Positions 1 through 8,870 of a stretch of DNA of 64,000 nucleotides are shown here, in pieces; position 1 is the first letter of the stretch; each line of letters begins with the position of its first letter. This DNA is from Flavipsychrobacter sp. Lineage in GTDB: Bacteria > Bacteroidota > Bacteroidia > Chitinophagales > Chitinophagaceae. The stretch is taken from assembly GCA_016786615.1 (NCBI GenBank), contig JAEUVX010000009.1, positions 310,001 through 374,000 of the forward strand, in the 5' to 3' direction. A program made the translations under genes and the position numbers. The notes under the pieces are model-generated. The model searched no databases, was not told the origin of the DNA, and saw only the letters and a program-made list of their open reading frames with translations.

Positions 1-147
1 TGAAGGTCCGTCGGCAGGGAATATCCCCATTTTAGTGCCCATCATATCTACAGTGTGCAATTCTATATCAAATAACCCATTGTAAAATTGTACTGCCCTT
101 TCAAAGTTTGTTGCCGGAATTTCGAACCAGCTTACCCAGTTTTGCAT
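1..147 (-). CDS. VOC (glyoxalase/bleomycin-resistance fold) protein, partial
   Basis: Only the first 49 codons lie in the window; the gene runs off the left edge. The reading begins MQNWVSWFEIPATNFERA and continues with an FYNGLF segment. This is the usual opening of a one-domain VOC-superfamily protein (paired beta-alpha-beta-beta-beta modules that often bind a metal). Start ATG is at 147. It lies 62 bases downstream of the AraC-type regulator on the same strand and may be cotranscribed with it. The substrate cannot be told from the fragment. Confidence 0.75.
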   Translation of the reverse strand, partial: MQNWVSWFEIPATNFERAVQFYNGLFDIELHTVDMMGTKMGIFPADGPS

Positions 148-209
148 GTTATTCTTTTTCTGACAAAGGAAAACCATGCAATACATACTGCATTGTACAA
201 ATCGGACAT

Positions 210-1022
210 TTATTGCAGCATCAACCCGGCCATTTCATGATTTCCTTTAAAGAATACAGATGGGGATGTAAGGCTGATTGCCTTAAACTCTTTGATAAAA
301 TGAGCCTGATCGTAATAGCCACTTTCGTATAATGCACTGGTAAGTGTAGGGTGCTTATCAGAACTGTAATAATCTAAAAATGCATGTAGCCTTACAATGC
401 GTGCATAGTGTTTTGGTGATATTCCTATAATGTCATTAATGACACGGTTGTATTGCCTGACACCTACATTGCAATCTGCTGCCAGTGTTGCAATAGGTAT
501 ATTACCATCGCTGGCAGCAAGTTTCTGTAAAGATGAGATATAAGGATTGATGCGGACAATGTGGCCTGCAGGACGAGCATTGAGCAATGATTGCAGGTAA
601 TTATCAAGTATTTTTATTCGCGAGCTGTTATCACTATTAAGTACCTGTTGATTAATCGTATTAACGGCATCACCTAATACTTCATCAGCTTCCAGATAAT
701 TATCTGTTAGCAGTTTTGCTGAAATGCCTGTAATTGCATAAAATCCCCATGGCTCAAATCGCACAGATATTATCCCGGTTTTGCCCGTAGGCATCAGATG
801 GATGGCTTTCTTTATTTGCCCTACCACAATATTAAGTGGTTGCATCAGACTCATATCTCTTATGTTTGTCCGATATGGGTCGCCATAATGAAATATTAGC
901 TCCATACAACCGTCTGGTAGTATTTTTTCAGGGGCTTCAGGAATGCTGTCATTTTCCAATACCCAATAGCTGCGTACATAAGGTGCTATTGCAGCATTTG
1001 GCGTGTATGTCTTGAAAAACAT
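210..1022 (-). CDS. AraC-family transcriptional regulator
   Basis: A 270-residue protein. The N-terminal half opens FFKTYTPNAAIAPYVRSYW and contains a KILPDGCMELIFHYG stretch, typical of the uncharacterised sensory domain found in many Bacteroidota AraC proteins. The last ~100 residues form the AraC double helix-turn-helix: IATLAADCNVGVRQYNRV is the first helix-turn-helix and ESGYYDQAHFIKEFK the signature of the second. Family knowledge predicts a DNA-binding regulator answering a small ligand. It starts 21 bases after the adenosyltransferase stop and precedes the VOC gene. The regulated genes are not known. Confidence 0.88.
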   Translation of the reverse strand: MFFKTYTPNAAIAPYVRSYWVLENDSIPEAPEKILPDGCMELIFHYGDPYRTNIRDMSLMQPLNIVVGQIKKAIHLMPTGKTGIISVRFEPWGFYAITGISAKLLTDNYLEADEVLGDAVNTINQQVLNSDNSSRIKILDNYLQSLLNARPAGHIVRINPYISSLQKLAASDGNIPIATLAADCNVGVRQYNRVINDIIGISPKHYARIVRLHAFLDYYSSDKHPTLTSALYESGYYDQAHFIKEFKAISLTSPSVFFKGNHEMAGLMLQ

Positions 1023-1043
1023 GTATCCTGTATTGATTGGGGT

Positions 1044-1604
1044 CTATACTCTTGCTCTCCAGGGCAGGTCTTCTACTTTATTGATATGCGAAATATACCG
1101 TGCTAATACAAACAGGAAGTCTGAAAGTCTGTTTAGATATCGAACTATCAATTCAGGTACCTGTTCCTGTTGTTCCTGCATGCTAACGCAAATGCGCTCT
1201 GCCCTGCGGCATACACAGCGTGCTACATGGCATGTAGATGATGCAAGCTGTCCTCCGGGCAATATGAACGAGCGCATTTCAGGAAGTACTTCATTCATCT
1301 CGTCTATGCGTTGCTCCAGCCATGTTACATCTTCATCATGCACATCAGGCAGTTTCATTTTTACTTCCTTATCAGGGTTGGTAGCGAGTACCGATCCTAC
1401 AGTAAAAAGGCGATCTTGTATCTCGCGTAGCCAACCACTTATTTTTTCATTGCCGGCCATGTCATTTACCATTCCTATAAACGAGTTCAGCTCATCTACC
1501 GTGCCATATGCTTCAATGCGTATATGGTTTTTGGGCACACGTACGCCACCTATCAGGCTGGTACTGCCCTTATCTCCTGTCTTTGTGTATATTTTAAATG
1601 CCAT
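1044..1604 (-). CDS. ATP:cob(I)alamin adenosyltransferase, PduO type
   Basis: A 186-residue protein of normal length for PduO-type enzymes, which move the 5'-deoxyadenosyl group of ATP to cob(I)alamin to make coenzyme B12. The N-terminal ATP-binding signature [15 protein letters not shown] is complete, and the C-terminal helix has the conserved [10 protein letters not shown] motif. The start ATG at 1604 lies inside the end of the upstream ABC ATPase gene (11-base overlap), which suggests translational coupling. No corrin-biosynthesis gene is nearby, so it may serve B12 salvage for a B12-dependent enzyme elsewhere. Confidence 0.92.
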   Translation of the reverse strand: MAFKIYTKTGDKGSTSLIGGVRVPKNHIRIEAYGTVDELNSFIGMVNDMAGNEKISGWLREIQDRLFTVGSVLATNPDKEVKMKLPDVHDEDVTWLEQRIDEMNEVLPEMRSFILPGGQLASSTCHVARCVCRRAERICVSMQEQQEQVPELIVRYLNRLSDFLFVLARYISHINKVEDLPWRARV

Positions 1605-2310
1605 TAGTGCTTGCTATTAATGCTGCTTCTTTTCTTTTATCTGTTTCTACCACACCATCGCGTATGCGTACTACCCGGTGCGTATAATTGGCTATATCTT
1701 CCTCGTGTGTTACCAGTATTACAGTATTGCCTTGTGCATGTATCTGGCTGAAGAGCTCCATAATTTCTACCGATGTTTTGGTGTCAAGGTTACCTGTTGG
1801 CTCATCTGCCAATATCAGCGATGGGTTATTGACAAGCGCACGGGCAATAGCCACGCGCTGGCTTTGCCCGCCTGATAGCTCATTAGGTTTATGGTGTGCC
1901 CTGTCTCCCAGCCCTACTTTATCAAGTATAGCACGCGCGCGCTCTTCTCTGTCTTTTTTACCAGCACCTGCATATATCAGGGGCATAGCTACATTTTCCC
2001 AGGCTGTGAGGCGCGGCAGCAGGTTGAATTGCTGAAACACAAAGCCTATCTCTACATTACGTACATCTGCCAGTTCATCATCTTCCATACGGCTAACATC
2101 TTTGCCGTTCAGTATGTATTGCCCGTCAGTGGGTGTATCAAGACAACCAATTATGTTCATTAAAGTTGATTTGCCCGAACCTGATGGTCCCATCAATGCG
2201 ACGTATTCATTACTGGTAATAGTCAGATTGATGCCTTTTAGCACGGGTAATTCCTGTTTGCCGAGATAATAGCTTTTACGAATGTCTTTCAGGCTGATAA
2301 CTTCTTTCAT
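1594..2310 (-). CDS. ABC transporter ATP-binding protein, LolD/MacB type
   Basis: A 238-residue ATPase. Walker [10 protein letters not shown] is at 41-49, the Q-loop at 93-94, the signature LSGGQ at 145-149, Walker B LILADEP ends at about 171, and the switch histidine is near 202. The N-terminal region and the EPTGNLD segment after Walker B are typical of the MacB/LolD/FtsE class that pairs with FtsX-like permeases in lipoprotein release or envelope efflux. No permease is adjacent, so the partner is encoded elsewhere. It is the first gene of a leftward set (ABC, adenosyltransferase, AraC, VOC). The signature continues SQR where QQR is commoner. Confidence 0.9.
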   Translation of the reverse strand: MKEVISLKDIRKSYYLGKQELPVLKGINLTITSNEYVALMGPSGSGKSTLMNIIGCLDTPTDGQYILNGKDVSRMEDDELADVRNVEIGFVFQQFNLLPRLTAWENVAMPLIYAGAGKKDREERARAILDKVGLGDRAHHKPNELSGGQSQRVAIARALVNNPSLILADEPTGNLDTKTSVEIMELFSQIHAQGNTVILVTHEEDIANYTHRVVRIRDGVVETDKRKEAALIASTNGI

Positions 2311-2373
2311 GTATCGGGCATATTACGCTGTGCCATTCCAAAAATACAGATAATTTTACGCATCGCTTTGTAT

Positions 2374-3183
2374 ATGGTCTGCTTTCCTAATTGTAAGATT
2401 AATATTGGTTTATATATAACGTCCAAACGTTCGGATGGCTATCATAATATCGAAACTGTTTTTTACCCGGTAATGAGGCTGAATGATGTACTGGAGTCAG
2501 TACCTGCAGATGAAACTGATATTAACCTTTATGGCAAAACTGTGGAGGGAGATAAGCATGATAATCTTGTATGGAAAGCATACGCATTGCTGAAGGCAGA
2601 CTATCCTTCAATTCCGGAACTCTCCGTCCACCTGCTGAAGAATATACCTATGGGTGCGGGTATGGGTGGTGGTTCGGCAGATGGTGCTTTTATGATAAAA
2701 TTGCTGAATGACTACTGCAAATTAGAGTTGACTCATGAGGTAATGATAAACTATGCACTGCAATTGGGTAGCGATTGCCCGTTTTTTATCGAAAATTCGC
2801 CGCAATATGCAACAGGAAGGGGAGAGGTGATGCAACCTGTCGGAATAGATTTATCGGCATACAGCATACAGCTCATTTGCCCGCAGGTGCACATATCTAC
2901 TGCTGCAGCTTTTAAGATGATAACCCCGAAGCCTGCGTCCATTGACCTGCAAAAACTGCCTGAATTGCCGATAGAACAGTGGAAAGATGTGGTGAGTAAT
3001 GATTTTGAAGCACCTGTATTTACTCAACATCCTGAATTGGCCTCCATAAAAGAGCAACTCTATGCTCAAGGGGCAATATATTCCTCTATGAGTGGTAGTG
3101 GCAGTACGGTTTATGGTATATTTTATAAAGACGAGAAGGCAATGATTAAGACCCTCCTACAATTCGAGGAGTATTATATCTGA
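2374..3183 (+). CDS. ispE: 4-diphosphocytidyl-2-C-methyl-D-erythritol kinase
   Basis: GHMP kinase of the MEP isoprenoid pathway, phosphorylating CDP-methylerythritol at the 2-position. The start ATG at 2374 gives 269 residues beginning MVCFPNCKINIGLYI, the standard IspE N-terminus; an in-frame TTG six bases upstream is less likely. Lys8 and Asp134 (in SDCPFF) match the catalytic pair, and the ATP loop PMGAGMGGGSADGA begins at about residue 92. The C-terminal SGSGSTVYG motif is also present. The gene is monocistronic; dxs, of the same pathway, lies at 18.6-20.5 kb. Confidence 0.95.
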   Translation: MVCFPNCKINIGLYITSKRSDGYHNIETVFYPVMRLNDVLESVPADETDINLYGKTVEGDKHDNLVWKAYALLKADYPSIPELSVHLLKNIPMGAGMGGGSADGAFMIKLLNDYCKLELTHEVMINYALQLGSDCPFFIENSPQYATGRGEVMQPVGIDLSAYSIQLICPQVHISTAAAFKMITPKPASIDLQKLPELPIEQWKDVVSNDFEAPVFTQHPELASIKEQLYAQGAIYSSMSGSGSTVYGIFYKDEKAMIKTLLQFEEYYI

Positions 3184-3192
3184 ATCAAATAG

Positions 3193-3226
3193 AAATAGCC
3201 GCTCAGTATATCTGGGCGGCTATTTT
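3193..3226. terminator. Bidirectional terminator between ispE and rplT
   Basis: An inverted repeat of about 13 bp (AATAGCCGCTCAG against CTGGGCGGCTATT, one G-U pair) with a short AT loop and flanking A and T runs. It sits between the convergent ispE and rplT genes and can serve both strands. Confidence 0.8.
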
Positions 3227-3244
3227 AATATAGTAAGCGGAAGT

Positions 3245-3589
3245 TTATTTTACTTCAGCAACCAGTTTCTTGAAGCTTTCAGGCTCGTTCATAGCCAAGT
3301 CAGCAAGTACTTTACGGTTCAGGTCTATACCTTTAGCGGCAAGTTTACCCATGAACTGAGAGTAGCTCAGACCTTCTTCGCGGCAAGCAGCATTAATACG
3401 TACTATCCACAAAGCGCGGTAATCGCGTTTTTTCAGTTTACGGCCTACATATTTGTAACCAAGACCTTTTTCAAGTACGTTTTTGGCTACTGTATATACG
3501 TTTTTACGTTTGCCGTAGAAACCTTTAGCTTGTTTCAGTATTTTCTTCCTTCTCGCGCGAGATGCAACCGCATTTACCGAACGTGGCAT
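3245..3589 (-). CDS. rplT: 50S ribosomal protein L20
   Basis: A 114-residue, strongly basic protein, the usual length for L20, which binds 23S rRNA early in large-subunit assembly. It begins [18 protein letters not shown] and contains the family block [20 protein letters not shown]. It follows rpmI by 38 bases, the normal rpmI-rplT order. The infC gene that often heads this operon is absent here. Ends at the bidirectional hairpin. Confidence 0.98.
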   Translation of the reverse strand: MPRSVNAVASRARRKKILKQAKGFYGKRKNVYTVAKNVLEKGLGYKYVGRKLKKRDYRALWIVRINAACREEGLSYSQFMGKLAAKGIDLNRKVLADLAMNEPESFKKLVAEVK

Positions 3590-3627
3590 ATCTTAATGTG
3601 TTAATTCGTTTAATTAATAATGTTTAA

Positions 3628-3825
3628 TTAGCGCAGGCACAACATGCGTTTAACCAGATTCTGATTTGCAGGATGTACAAATGCAGCCTGGCGCAGATGG
3701 CGTTTGCGCGTTTTTGATTTCTTCGTCAGCAAGTGGCTTTTAAAAGCTTTATACCTGCGTATCTTGCCTGTACCAGTAACTTTGAAAGTCTTTTTAGCAC
3801 GGCTGTGAGTCTTCACCTTTGGCAT
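3628..3825 (-). CDS. rpmI: 50S ribosomal protein L35
   Basis: A 65-residue basic protein starting [18 protein letters not shown], the conserved L35 N-terminus. The reading frame is open further upstream, but ATG at 3825 gives the family start and lies 19 bases after a good promoter. It forms a two-gene operon with rplT. L20 represses this operon in other bacteria, but the roughly 20-base leader leaves little room for a classical L20 operator. Confidence 0.97.
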   Translation of the reverse strand: MPKVKTHSRAKKTFKVTGTGKIRRYKAFKSHLLTKKSKTRKRHLRQAAFVHPANQNLVKRMLCLR

Positions 3826-3844
3826 GGTCTCAATTTTGGGATGG

Positions 3845-3874
3845 CAAAGGTAACATTTTTTACAAATCAAACAA
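3845..3874 (-). promoter_or_regulatory. Promoter of rpmI-rplT
   Basis: On the minus strand TTG (3874-3872), a 19-base spacer and TACCTTTG (3852-3845) match the Bacteroidota housekeeping promoter TTG-N19..21-TAnnTTTG. The transcript would start only 10-15 bases before the rpmI ATG. Confidence 0.75.
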
Positions 3875-3999
3875 AAAAAGATAAAACTTTATTAAAAGAT
3901 TGTATCCGTAGTGCCTTTGCAGCTGCAATATTAACTGTTTACGAGAAAAATAAGTGTAAGTGTGACAAATTCACCTTTTCGCCTATTTTTACGGTACAT

Positions 4000-4566
4000 A
4001 TGGCACTATTCAGATTCAGGGTTTACTGGGAAGAAGACGATTTGGTGTATCGAGACATAGAAATACGCCCGACACAGACATTTTTGGAATTTCATAAAGC
4101 AATTATAACCGCTTACGAGTTTGACGGCAAGCATGCCGCATCGTTTTTCGATAGCAATGAAAAATGGAATCGCAACAGGGAAATTAATTCTGAAGTACTT
4201 GTAAATAAGAGAGAGGCACCGGCGTTGTCTATGATGCGCACACCGGTTTCAGCTTTGGTCACTACTCCTGATCATAAATTTGTATATGAATACGACCCTG
4301 TCAAAAAATGGACGTTTCTGGTTGAATTAATAGGTGTAACAAAAGAAGTAGATTCAAGGCGTACCTATCCTTTTGTTTTGCGTAAAGAAGGTGTAGCGCC
4401 AGCGCAATATGGTGTAAAAGGAGTAAACCTCGACAAGTTGATGGAGGTTGAAGAAAAATATGACCTGGGAGCTGATGAAATGGCCGAAGGATTTGGGAAT
4501 GAAGGAGAGGAAAGCGGAGAAGAAACTGGTTTTGATACCGGTGGCAGCGATAGCTTCGAGGAGTAA
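4000..4566 (+). CDS. Plasmid pRiA4b ORF-3-like (IS1096 TnpR-like) family protein
   Basis: A 188-residue protein. The start at 4000 gives MALFRFRVYWEEDDLVYRDI; the frame is open upstream, but that part lies antisense to rpmI and its promoter. The N-terminal ~130 residues resemble the pRiA4b ORF-3-like family (FRFRVYWE, EIRPTQTFLEFHKAI, FVYEYDPVKKWTFLVEL). These proteins are linked by name to plasmids and IS1096 but are widespread chromosomal proteins of unknown function. The last 40 residues are an acidic, glycine-rich tail. Probably cotranscribed with miaA 15 bases downstream. No IS ends are present. Confidence 0.7.
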   Translation: MALFRFRVYWEEDDLVYRDIEIRPTQTFLEFHKAIITAYEFDGKHAASFFDSNEKWNRNREINSEVLVNKREAPALSMMRTPVSALVTTPDHKFVYEYDPVKKWTFLVELIGVTKEVDSRRTYPFVLRKEGVAPAQYGVKGVNLDKLMEVEEKYDLGADEMAEGFGNEGEESGEETGFDTGGSDSFEE

Positions 4567-4581
4567 TATTTTATATACAAC

Positions 4582-5475
4582 TTGGCTAAAACAGCATACA
4601 TAATAGCGGGCCCTACAGCGGTAGGTAAAACAGCTATTGCTATTGCACTGGCAAAGCAGCTGGGTACAGAAATAGTATCTGCAGATAGCCGTCAATGCTA
4701 TAAAGAGATGTCGGTGGGTACTGCCAAACCTGACGCTGCAGAACTTGCAGCAGTTAAACACCATTTTATTGATGCATTCTCTGTAACCAATTCACTGGAC
4801 GCCGCAGATTACGAAACACTGGCACTTAATTATCTGCAGGAGATATTCAGCAAACATGATAATGTTGTAGTTTGTGGTGGCACAGGTTTATACATTAAAG
4901 CATTGTGCGAAGGGTTGGATGCAATGCCACCGGTGAACGAGATTATAGTTCGTGATGTAAACAACGAGTACGAAACAAGGGGATTGCAATGGCTGCAGCA
5001 TACAGTGCAGGAAGAAGACCCGGTTTTTTATAAAGAAGGCGAAATAAAAAACCCTGCAAGGTTGTTGCGTGCACTCATCTTCAAACGCTCTACAGGCGAA
5101 AGCATTATTAATTATCGTACAGGTGAAAAAAAGAAACGCGATTTCAGGATAGTGAAAGTGGGCTTGGAACTGCCACGCGAGGTGTTGAATGAACGTATCA
5201 ATAATCGGGTAGATCAGATGATAGCTGATGGATTGGAGGAAGAAGTCAGAAACCTGTATCCGCTACGGCATCTTAAAAACCTGCAAACTGTAGGTTACAG
5301 CGAATTGTTTGATTATATCGAGGGGTTGTACACAATTGATGAAGCTGTAGATAAAATAAAACAGAACACCCGGCACTATGCCAAACGGCAGATGACTTGG
5401 TTCAGAAAAGACAAAACCATGAATTGGTACAATGCTGATGACCCTAAGGTAATAGATAAGATACTGGCGTTATAA
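4582..5475 (+). CDS. miaA: tRNA dimethylallyltransferase
   Basis: Adds the dimethylallyl group from DMAPP to A37 of tRNAs that read UNN codons. 297 residues. P-loop GPTAVGKT at 10-17, SADSRQCY substrate segment, VCGGTGLYIKAL, and the C-terminal RHYAKRQMTWFRKD motif are all present. The start is TTG at 4582: it is preceded in frame by the upstream gene's own stop codon with no ATG between, and MAKTAYIIAGPTAVGKT is the expected N-terminus. A weak start may keep expression low. Ends two bases before the convergent ABC ATPase stop. Confidence 0.95.
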   Translation: MAKTAYIIAGPTAVGKTAIAIALAKQLGTEIVSADSRQCYKEMSVGTAKPDAAELAAVKHHFIDAFSVTNSLDAADYETLALNYLQEIFSKHDNVVVCGGTGLYIKALCEGLDAMPPVNEIIVRDVNNEYETRGLQWLQHTVQEEDPVFYKEGEIKNPARLLRALIFKRSTGESIINYRTGEKKKRDFRIVKVGLELPREVLNERINNRVDQMIADGLEEEVRNLYPLRHLKNLQTVGYSELFDYIEGLYTIDEAVDKIKQNTRHYAKRQMTWFRKDKTMNWYNADDPKVIDKILAL

Positions 5476-5476
5476 A

Positions 5477-6223
5477 TTAATCTTTACGTGCTTTCATATA
5501 CTCATGCAATATATCGTCAGGCGTTCCATCTTTAGTAATCTTTCCGTCTTCCAGAAGTAATGCCCTGTTGCATAATGCTTTGATGATATTTTCATTATGG
5601 CTTATCATCACAAGAGTGATGTTTTCATTTGCAAAACGTTGTTGCATGAAGTTTATAACCTTGTCTTTAAAAAAGACATCACTACCTGAAAATACTTCAT
5701 CTAATACGATAATATCGGCAGGCAGATGCAAGGCAACACTTAACGCCAGGCGAGACCTCATGCCGGTGGAGTAAAATTTTACGGGGGTGTCAATCGTTGT
5801 TATCTCGCTGAAGGTTATGATTTCTTCTACACGTTTCTGAATTTGTTTGATTGGTATGCCAAGTGCAGCACCATGCAGAAATATATACTCTCTGCCGGTA
5901 GGGTCAGGTCCCAATAAATGTGCCTGTGCAAATATGGGTATGATTTTACCTTTGACTAACAAACTACCTGAACTGGGGTCGGATATACCTGTAATTAATT
6001 GTAGTAATGTTGTTTTACCTGCTTTATTCTTGCCGACAATAGCTACCCTTTCACCATCATTTATCCTGAAGCTGATGCCTTTCAGTATCAGTTTATCTGC
6101 ATCATGTGAGTTTTTGCTGAACAAAGATTTCAGAGAACCGAAAAGGTTTCTGAGGAAATACTTGCCTATGTATTTTTTATCCTTGTTGCTATAACTCTTG
6201 GTAATGTTTTTGAGCTCAATCAT
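5477..6223 (-). CDS. ABC-2 type polysaccharide/teichoic-type exporter, ATP-binding subunit
   Basis: A 248-residue ATPase of the Wzt/TagH/KpsT class. Walker A is GKNKAGKTT at 64-72, with Lys where Wzt proteins usually have Gly (GRNGAGKST). The signature is the class-specific YSTGMRSRL in place of LSGGQ, and Walker B is IIVLDEVFSGSD. An insertion of basic and hydrophobic residues (18-40) precedes the first domain strand. There is no C-terminal glycan-binding domain, unlike the second ATPase of this window. It follows its permease by 11 bases. Likely powers export of a lipid-linked glycan. Confidence 0.88.
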   Translation of the reverse strand: MIELKNITKSYSNKDKKYIGKYFLRNLFGSLKSLFSKNSHDADKLILKGISFRINDGERVAIVGKNKAGKTTLLQLITGISDPSSGSLLVKGKIIPIFAQAHLLGPDPTGREYIFLHGAALGIPIKQIQKRVEEIITFSEITTIDTPVKFYSTGMRSRLALSVALHLPADIIVLDEVFSGSDVFFKDKVINFMQQRFANENITLVMISHNENIIKALCNRALLLEDGKITKDGTPDDILHEYMKARKD

Positions 6224-6234
6224 GCAGTGGGGAG

Positions 6235-7041
6235 TTATATATAATCAGCAATTTTTTTCTCGTATGCAGAGAATATGATGCAGCCTGTTATAAATACAAC
6301 TAATGAAATACCCATCCCCTTTGCCAGTAAATGCCATGGGGGCTCTGCAATAAACAGTATAGAACGAAATGCCTGGATAACAGATACCATCGGGTTGAGG
6401 GTGTAGATTTTCAGCCAGCTATCAGGCACTACACCTATTTTATATACAATAGGCAGGCTGTATAATCCCATCGGCACTATAAACTTAAACATGTGTTTGA
6501 TGTCTCGGTACAGAATACAAGGCACAATGAAAATCAATCCCATCCCTATTGATATCAATACTATCTGAAGAATAATAATCGGCAGCAGAAATATGTTTGT
6601 AGTTATGCCTCTTCCTGCGAGCAATACAACACAAAACAGGAATATAATGCCGACTATAAACTCCACCAGCTTCAGCATTACAAGCGACAACGGTACTATT
6701 ATTCTCGGGAAACTAAGGTTCTTAATTATTTGGGGTTCCTTGGGAAATATGTCAAGCACATCCAGAAATACATCTTTGAAAAACAACCAAGGCAACATAC
6801 CGCTGTATATGAACAAGAAATAATAGGTTTTGCTCACGCCGGTATCAAATGCCATCCCGAAAAAGATGGTATAAACGATGGTTGTTATCAGTGGATTGAA
6901 AATAATCCAGCCAATACCTATATATGAATGTTCGTATTTGGTTTTAATCCACTTTTTCGACAGGAGGTAAAGCAAATCTTTGTACTGAAATACCTCACTC
7001 AGATATCGGGATAAAGATATTTTACGTGGATAGACAATCAT
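6235..7041 (-). CDS. ABC-2 type polysaccharide exporter, permease subunit
   Basis: A 268-residue inner-membrane protein with about six hydrophobic segments. It opens with the Wzm/KpsM/TagG pattern: an amphipathic N-terminus (SRYLSEVFQYKDLLYLLSKK), then IGIGWIIFNPLITTIVYTIFFG. The family block YTLNPMVSVIQAFRSILF is near the C-terminus. Partner of the ATPase downstream (11-base gap). The gene 50 bases upstream, an arylsulfotransferase-like membrane protein, is in the same direction, so the three may form a small export-and-modify operon separate from the main glycan locus at 35.7-64 kb. Confidence 0.88.
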   Translation of the reverse strand: MIVYPRKISLSRYLSEVFQYKDLLYLLSKKWIKTKYEHSYIGIGWIIFNPLITTIVYTIFFGMAFDTGVSKTYYFLFIYSGMLPWLFFKDVFLDVLDIFPKEPQIIKNLSFPRIIVPLSLVMLKLVEFIVGIIFLFCVVLLAGRGITTNIFLLPIIILQIVLISIGMGLIFIVPCILYRDIKHMFKFIVPMGLYSLPIVYKIGVVPDSWLKIYTLNPMVSVIQAFRSILFIAEPPWHLLAKGMGISLVVFITGCIIFSAYEKKIADYI

Positions 7042-7091
7042 TAGCCCTGCAATTAATGTTTAAGCATCTAAGATACCGTAGTTTACAGGTA

Positions 7092-8519
7092 TTACCAAGG
7101 CAGTGTACTATAATACCTGCTCCAGCCCATTATAGAAACTGTTTTTTTGTCTAATGTTTCCATGTAACACCATTTTATACCATTGTTATTGACGCGCATT
7201 ACACGCCCATAGTTTGTCTCTTCTATAAACAGGTCGCCATTATCTAAGAGTTTAACCCGGCCTTCTGATTTTGTTGCGATATTATGGTCGATGAATATTT
7301 TATTGAATGGAGTATCAGTTTTTTTGTCAGCAAAACTGTAAGTATAAAAACTGTTATACCCTTTAGTGAGCATAAAACGTTTTTTCTCCAACCTGATGAT
7401 ATCATTGCCAAATACACCTATTCTATTGGAATCTATTATAGTGATGTCGTGTTGATTGCTCCAGGGGCCGGTTTGCATCCATTTAATTTTATTGGTATTC
7501 GGGTTGTAAAGCAATATGGTACTCTTGTTCCGGATGCTGATAAATACATCTCCTTGTTGCCAGTGTACAGAATTATATAATACAGGTTCTACATCGTTTG
7601 AGTGTATCGGGTCTTCTTCATACTGGCCGATACCCGTAAGCATGTACATGGCATTATTCTCGATCAGGATTGAGGCGATAGACTTTTTGAATAACACTTT
7701 TCCGGCTGCAGAAAATTTAACGATGGCGTCGTCTTTTATATTCGGGAAAAGTGTTGGGTTAAGTGTGGTAGGTGATATATAGCCGGCCGTCCAGTAATTG
7801 CCTTCAAAATCCTTCTCTATAGAATGATGATACTTTCCTGCTGTGTACCATTCCACTTCCGATGCTTTATTTAGTTTGATAAGTCCATATTCACCTTTCA
7901 ATATGATACCTGCATCTGCTGTAAGTATCGGGTGTTGGGTTTTAAAGGAGATTGCTTCCAACAAGCTTGCCTCAATATCGCTCCCGTGTTTTTTGTTCAG
8001 GCTTTTCAGAACGGTTAAATCAGGTATCCATGTATGTATGGTTTGTTGTTGCTGAATGGAAAATAATTTGATAACAAATTGCTTGTACTTGTTATCATAA
8101 CAAGCCATCAGCACAAATCCCGAATCTTGTGTGTTGTTTTTGATAAAGAAATTCTCGGTCTGCGCAGTCTTATTCTTTTTCCAAAGTGGAGATTTAACCT
8201 CAGTTGTTTCAAAAATAGTATTTGGCCATTCCGCCAGTTTTATAATATAGGGGCCTGATTTTCCAAGACGTGTGCCCCCATTTGATTGATGCCATACTGC
8301 CCAGCCGAATAATAAACACAATATCAGCAGCGCACTAATTATTAATAGCAGTAAATACAGGCTGATATGAATACGTTTTTTCAATTGCTGGAATTTAATA
8401 GCCTGCAAAACTATCTTTTTTGTTGTTCTAAACACTTTATACAGATATACAGAAATATTTTTTGTTAAAACAGGTACTTTGTATTGCATAGTACTATATT
8501 TTCTATAGTTTTGTGTCAT
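7092..8519 (-). CDS. Membrane-anchored arylsulfotransferase-like (ASST) protein
   Basis: A 475-residue protein with a basic N-terminus, one transmembrane segment near residues 52-75 and a large extracytoplasmic domain. The body has beta-propeller-like strands with ASST-family features: IKLNKASEVEWYTAGKYHHSI, a DGNYW-like motif (EGNYW), HSNDVEPV, ILLYNPNTNKIKWMQTGPW and SNQHDITIID. Family members transfer sulfuryl groups between phenols, but many Bacteroidota homologues sit in glycan loci without known substrate. The start is uncertain: ATG 8519 overlaps the divergent PadR promoter, while ATG 8489 avoids part of it. Followed by an ABC exporter pair. Confidence 0.55.
   Translation of the reverse strand: MTQNYRKYSTMQYKVPVLTKNISVYLYKVFRTTKKIVLQAIKFQQLKKRIHISLYLLLLIISALLILCLLFGWAVWHQSNGGTRLGKSGPYIIKLAEWPNTIFETTEVKSPLWKKNKTAQTENFFIKNNTQDSGFVLMACYDNKYKQFVIKLFSIQQQQTIHTWIPDLTVLKSLNKKHGSDIEASLLEAISFKTQHPILTADAGIILKGEYGLIKLNKASEVEWYTAGKYHHSIEKDFEGNYWTAGYISPTTLNPTLFPNIKDDAIVKFSAAGKVLFKKSIASILIENNAMYMLTGIGQYEEDPIHSNDVEPVLYNSVHWQQGDVFISIRNKSTILLYNPNTNKIKWMQTGPWSNQHDITIIDSNRIGVFGNDIIRLEKKRFMLTKGYNSFYTYSFADKKTDTPFNKIFIDHNIATKSEGRVKLLDNGDLFIEETNYGRVMRVNNNGIKWCYMETLDKKTVSIMGWSRYYSTLPW
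8484..8513 (+). promoter_or_regulatory. Promoter of the PadR-PspC operon
   Basis: TTG at 8484-8486, a 19-base spacer and TAGTTTTG at 8506-8513 fit the Bacteroidota consensus. The PadR start codon is 18 bases downstream. PadR regulators usually repress their own operon, so an operator probably overlaps this site. Confidence 0.7.
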
Positions 8520-8531
8520 AATCAGGTGAAG

Positions 8532-8864
8532 ATGAATATTGAGAATACAGAATCGCAGATGAGAAAAGGGCTATTGGAGCTGTGTATACTGGGCATCATT
8601 CAAAAAGAAAAAGAAGCATACCCCAGTGATATACTGGAGCAACTGAAAGCTGCCAGGCTGGTAGTGTTGGAGGGTACTTTGTATCCGTTACTTACAAGGC
8701 TTAAAAATGCAGAAGTACTCACTTATCGGTGGGAAGAATCTACATCCGGCCCGCCCCGTAAGTATTATGCACTTACAGCACATGGGCAAAAATTATATGA
8801 GCAGCTAAAACAAAGCTGGGATGAACTAAGCCAGTCTGTTAATCACTTAACCACTACAATATAA
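8532..8864 (+). CDS. PadR-family transcriptional regulator
   Basis: A 110-residue winged-helix protein starting at ATG 8532 (MNIENTESQMRKGLLELCIL); the frame is open further upstream through the promoter, which argues against an earlier start. It shows the PadR pattern LCILGIIQKEKEAYPSDILEQL, then LEGTLYPLLTRLKNAEVLTYRW and GPPRKYYALTAHG, the wing and dimerisation region. Six bases separate it from the PspC-domain gene. In Bacteroidota this pair commonly occurs together, pointing to an envelope-stress module in which PadR controls the PspC protein. Confidence 0.9.
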   Translation: MNIENTESQMRKGLLELCILGIIQKEKEAYPSDILEQLKAARLVVLEGTLYPLLTRLKNAEVLTYRWEESTSGPPRKYYALTAHGQKLYEQLKQSWDELSQSVNHLTTTI

Positions 8865-8870
8865 TATACT

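Noticed and set aside
1003-1620. Plus-strand frame covering the adenosyltransferase
   Set aside because: Opposite a conserved PduO-type gene; composition rich in Ser/Cys/Arg as expected of a shadow frame.
4000-4566. Insertion sequence (because of the IS1096/pRiA4b family name)
   Set aside because: No transposase, inverted repeats or target duplications are nearby; the family is a common chromosomal one.
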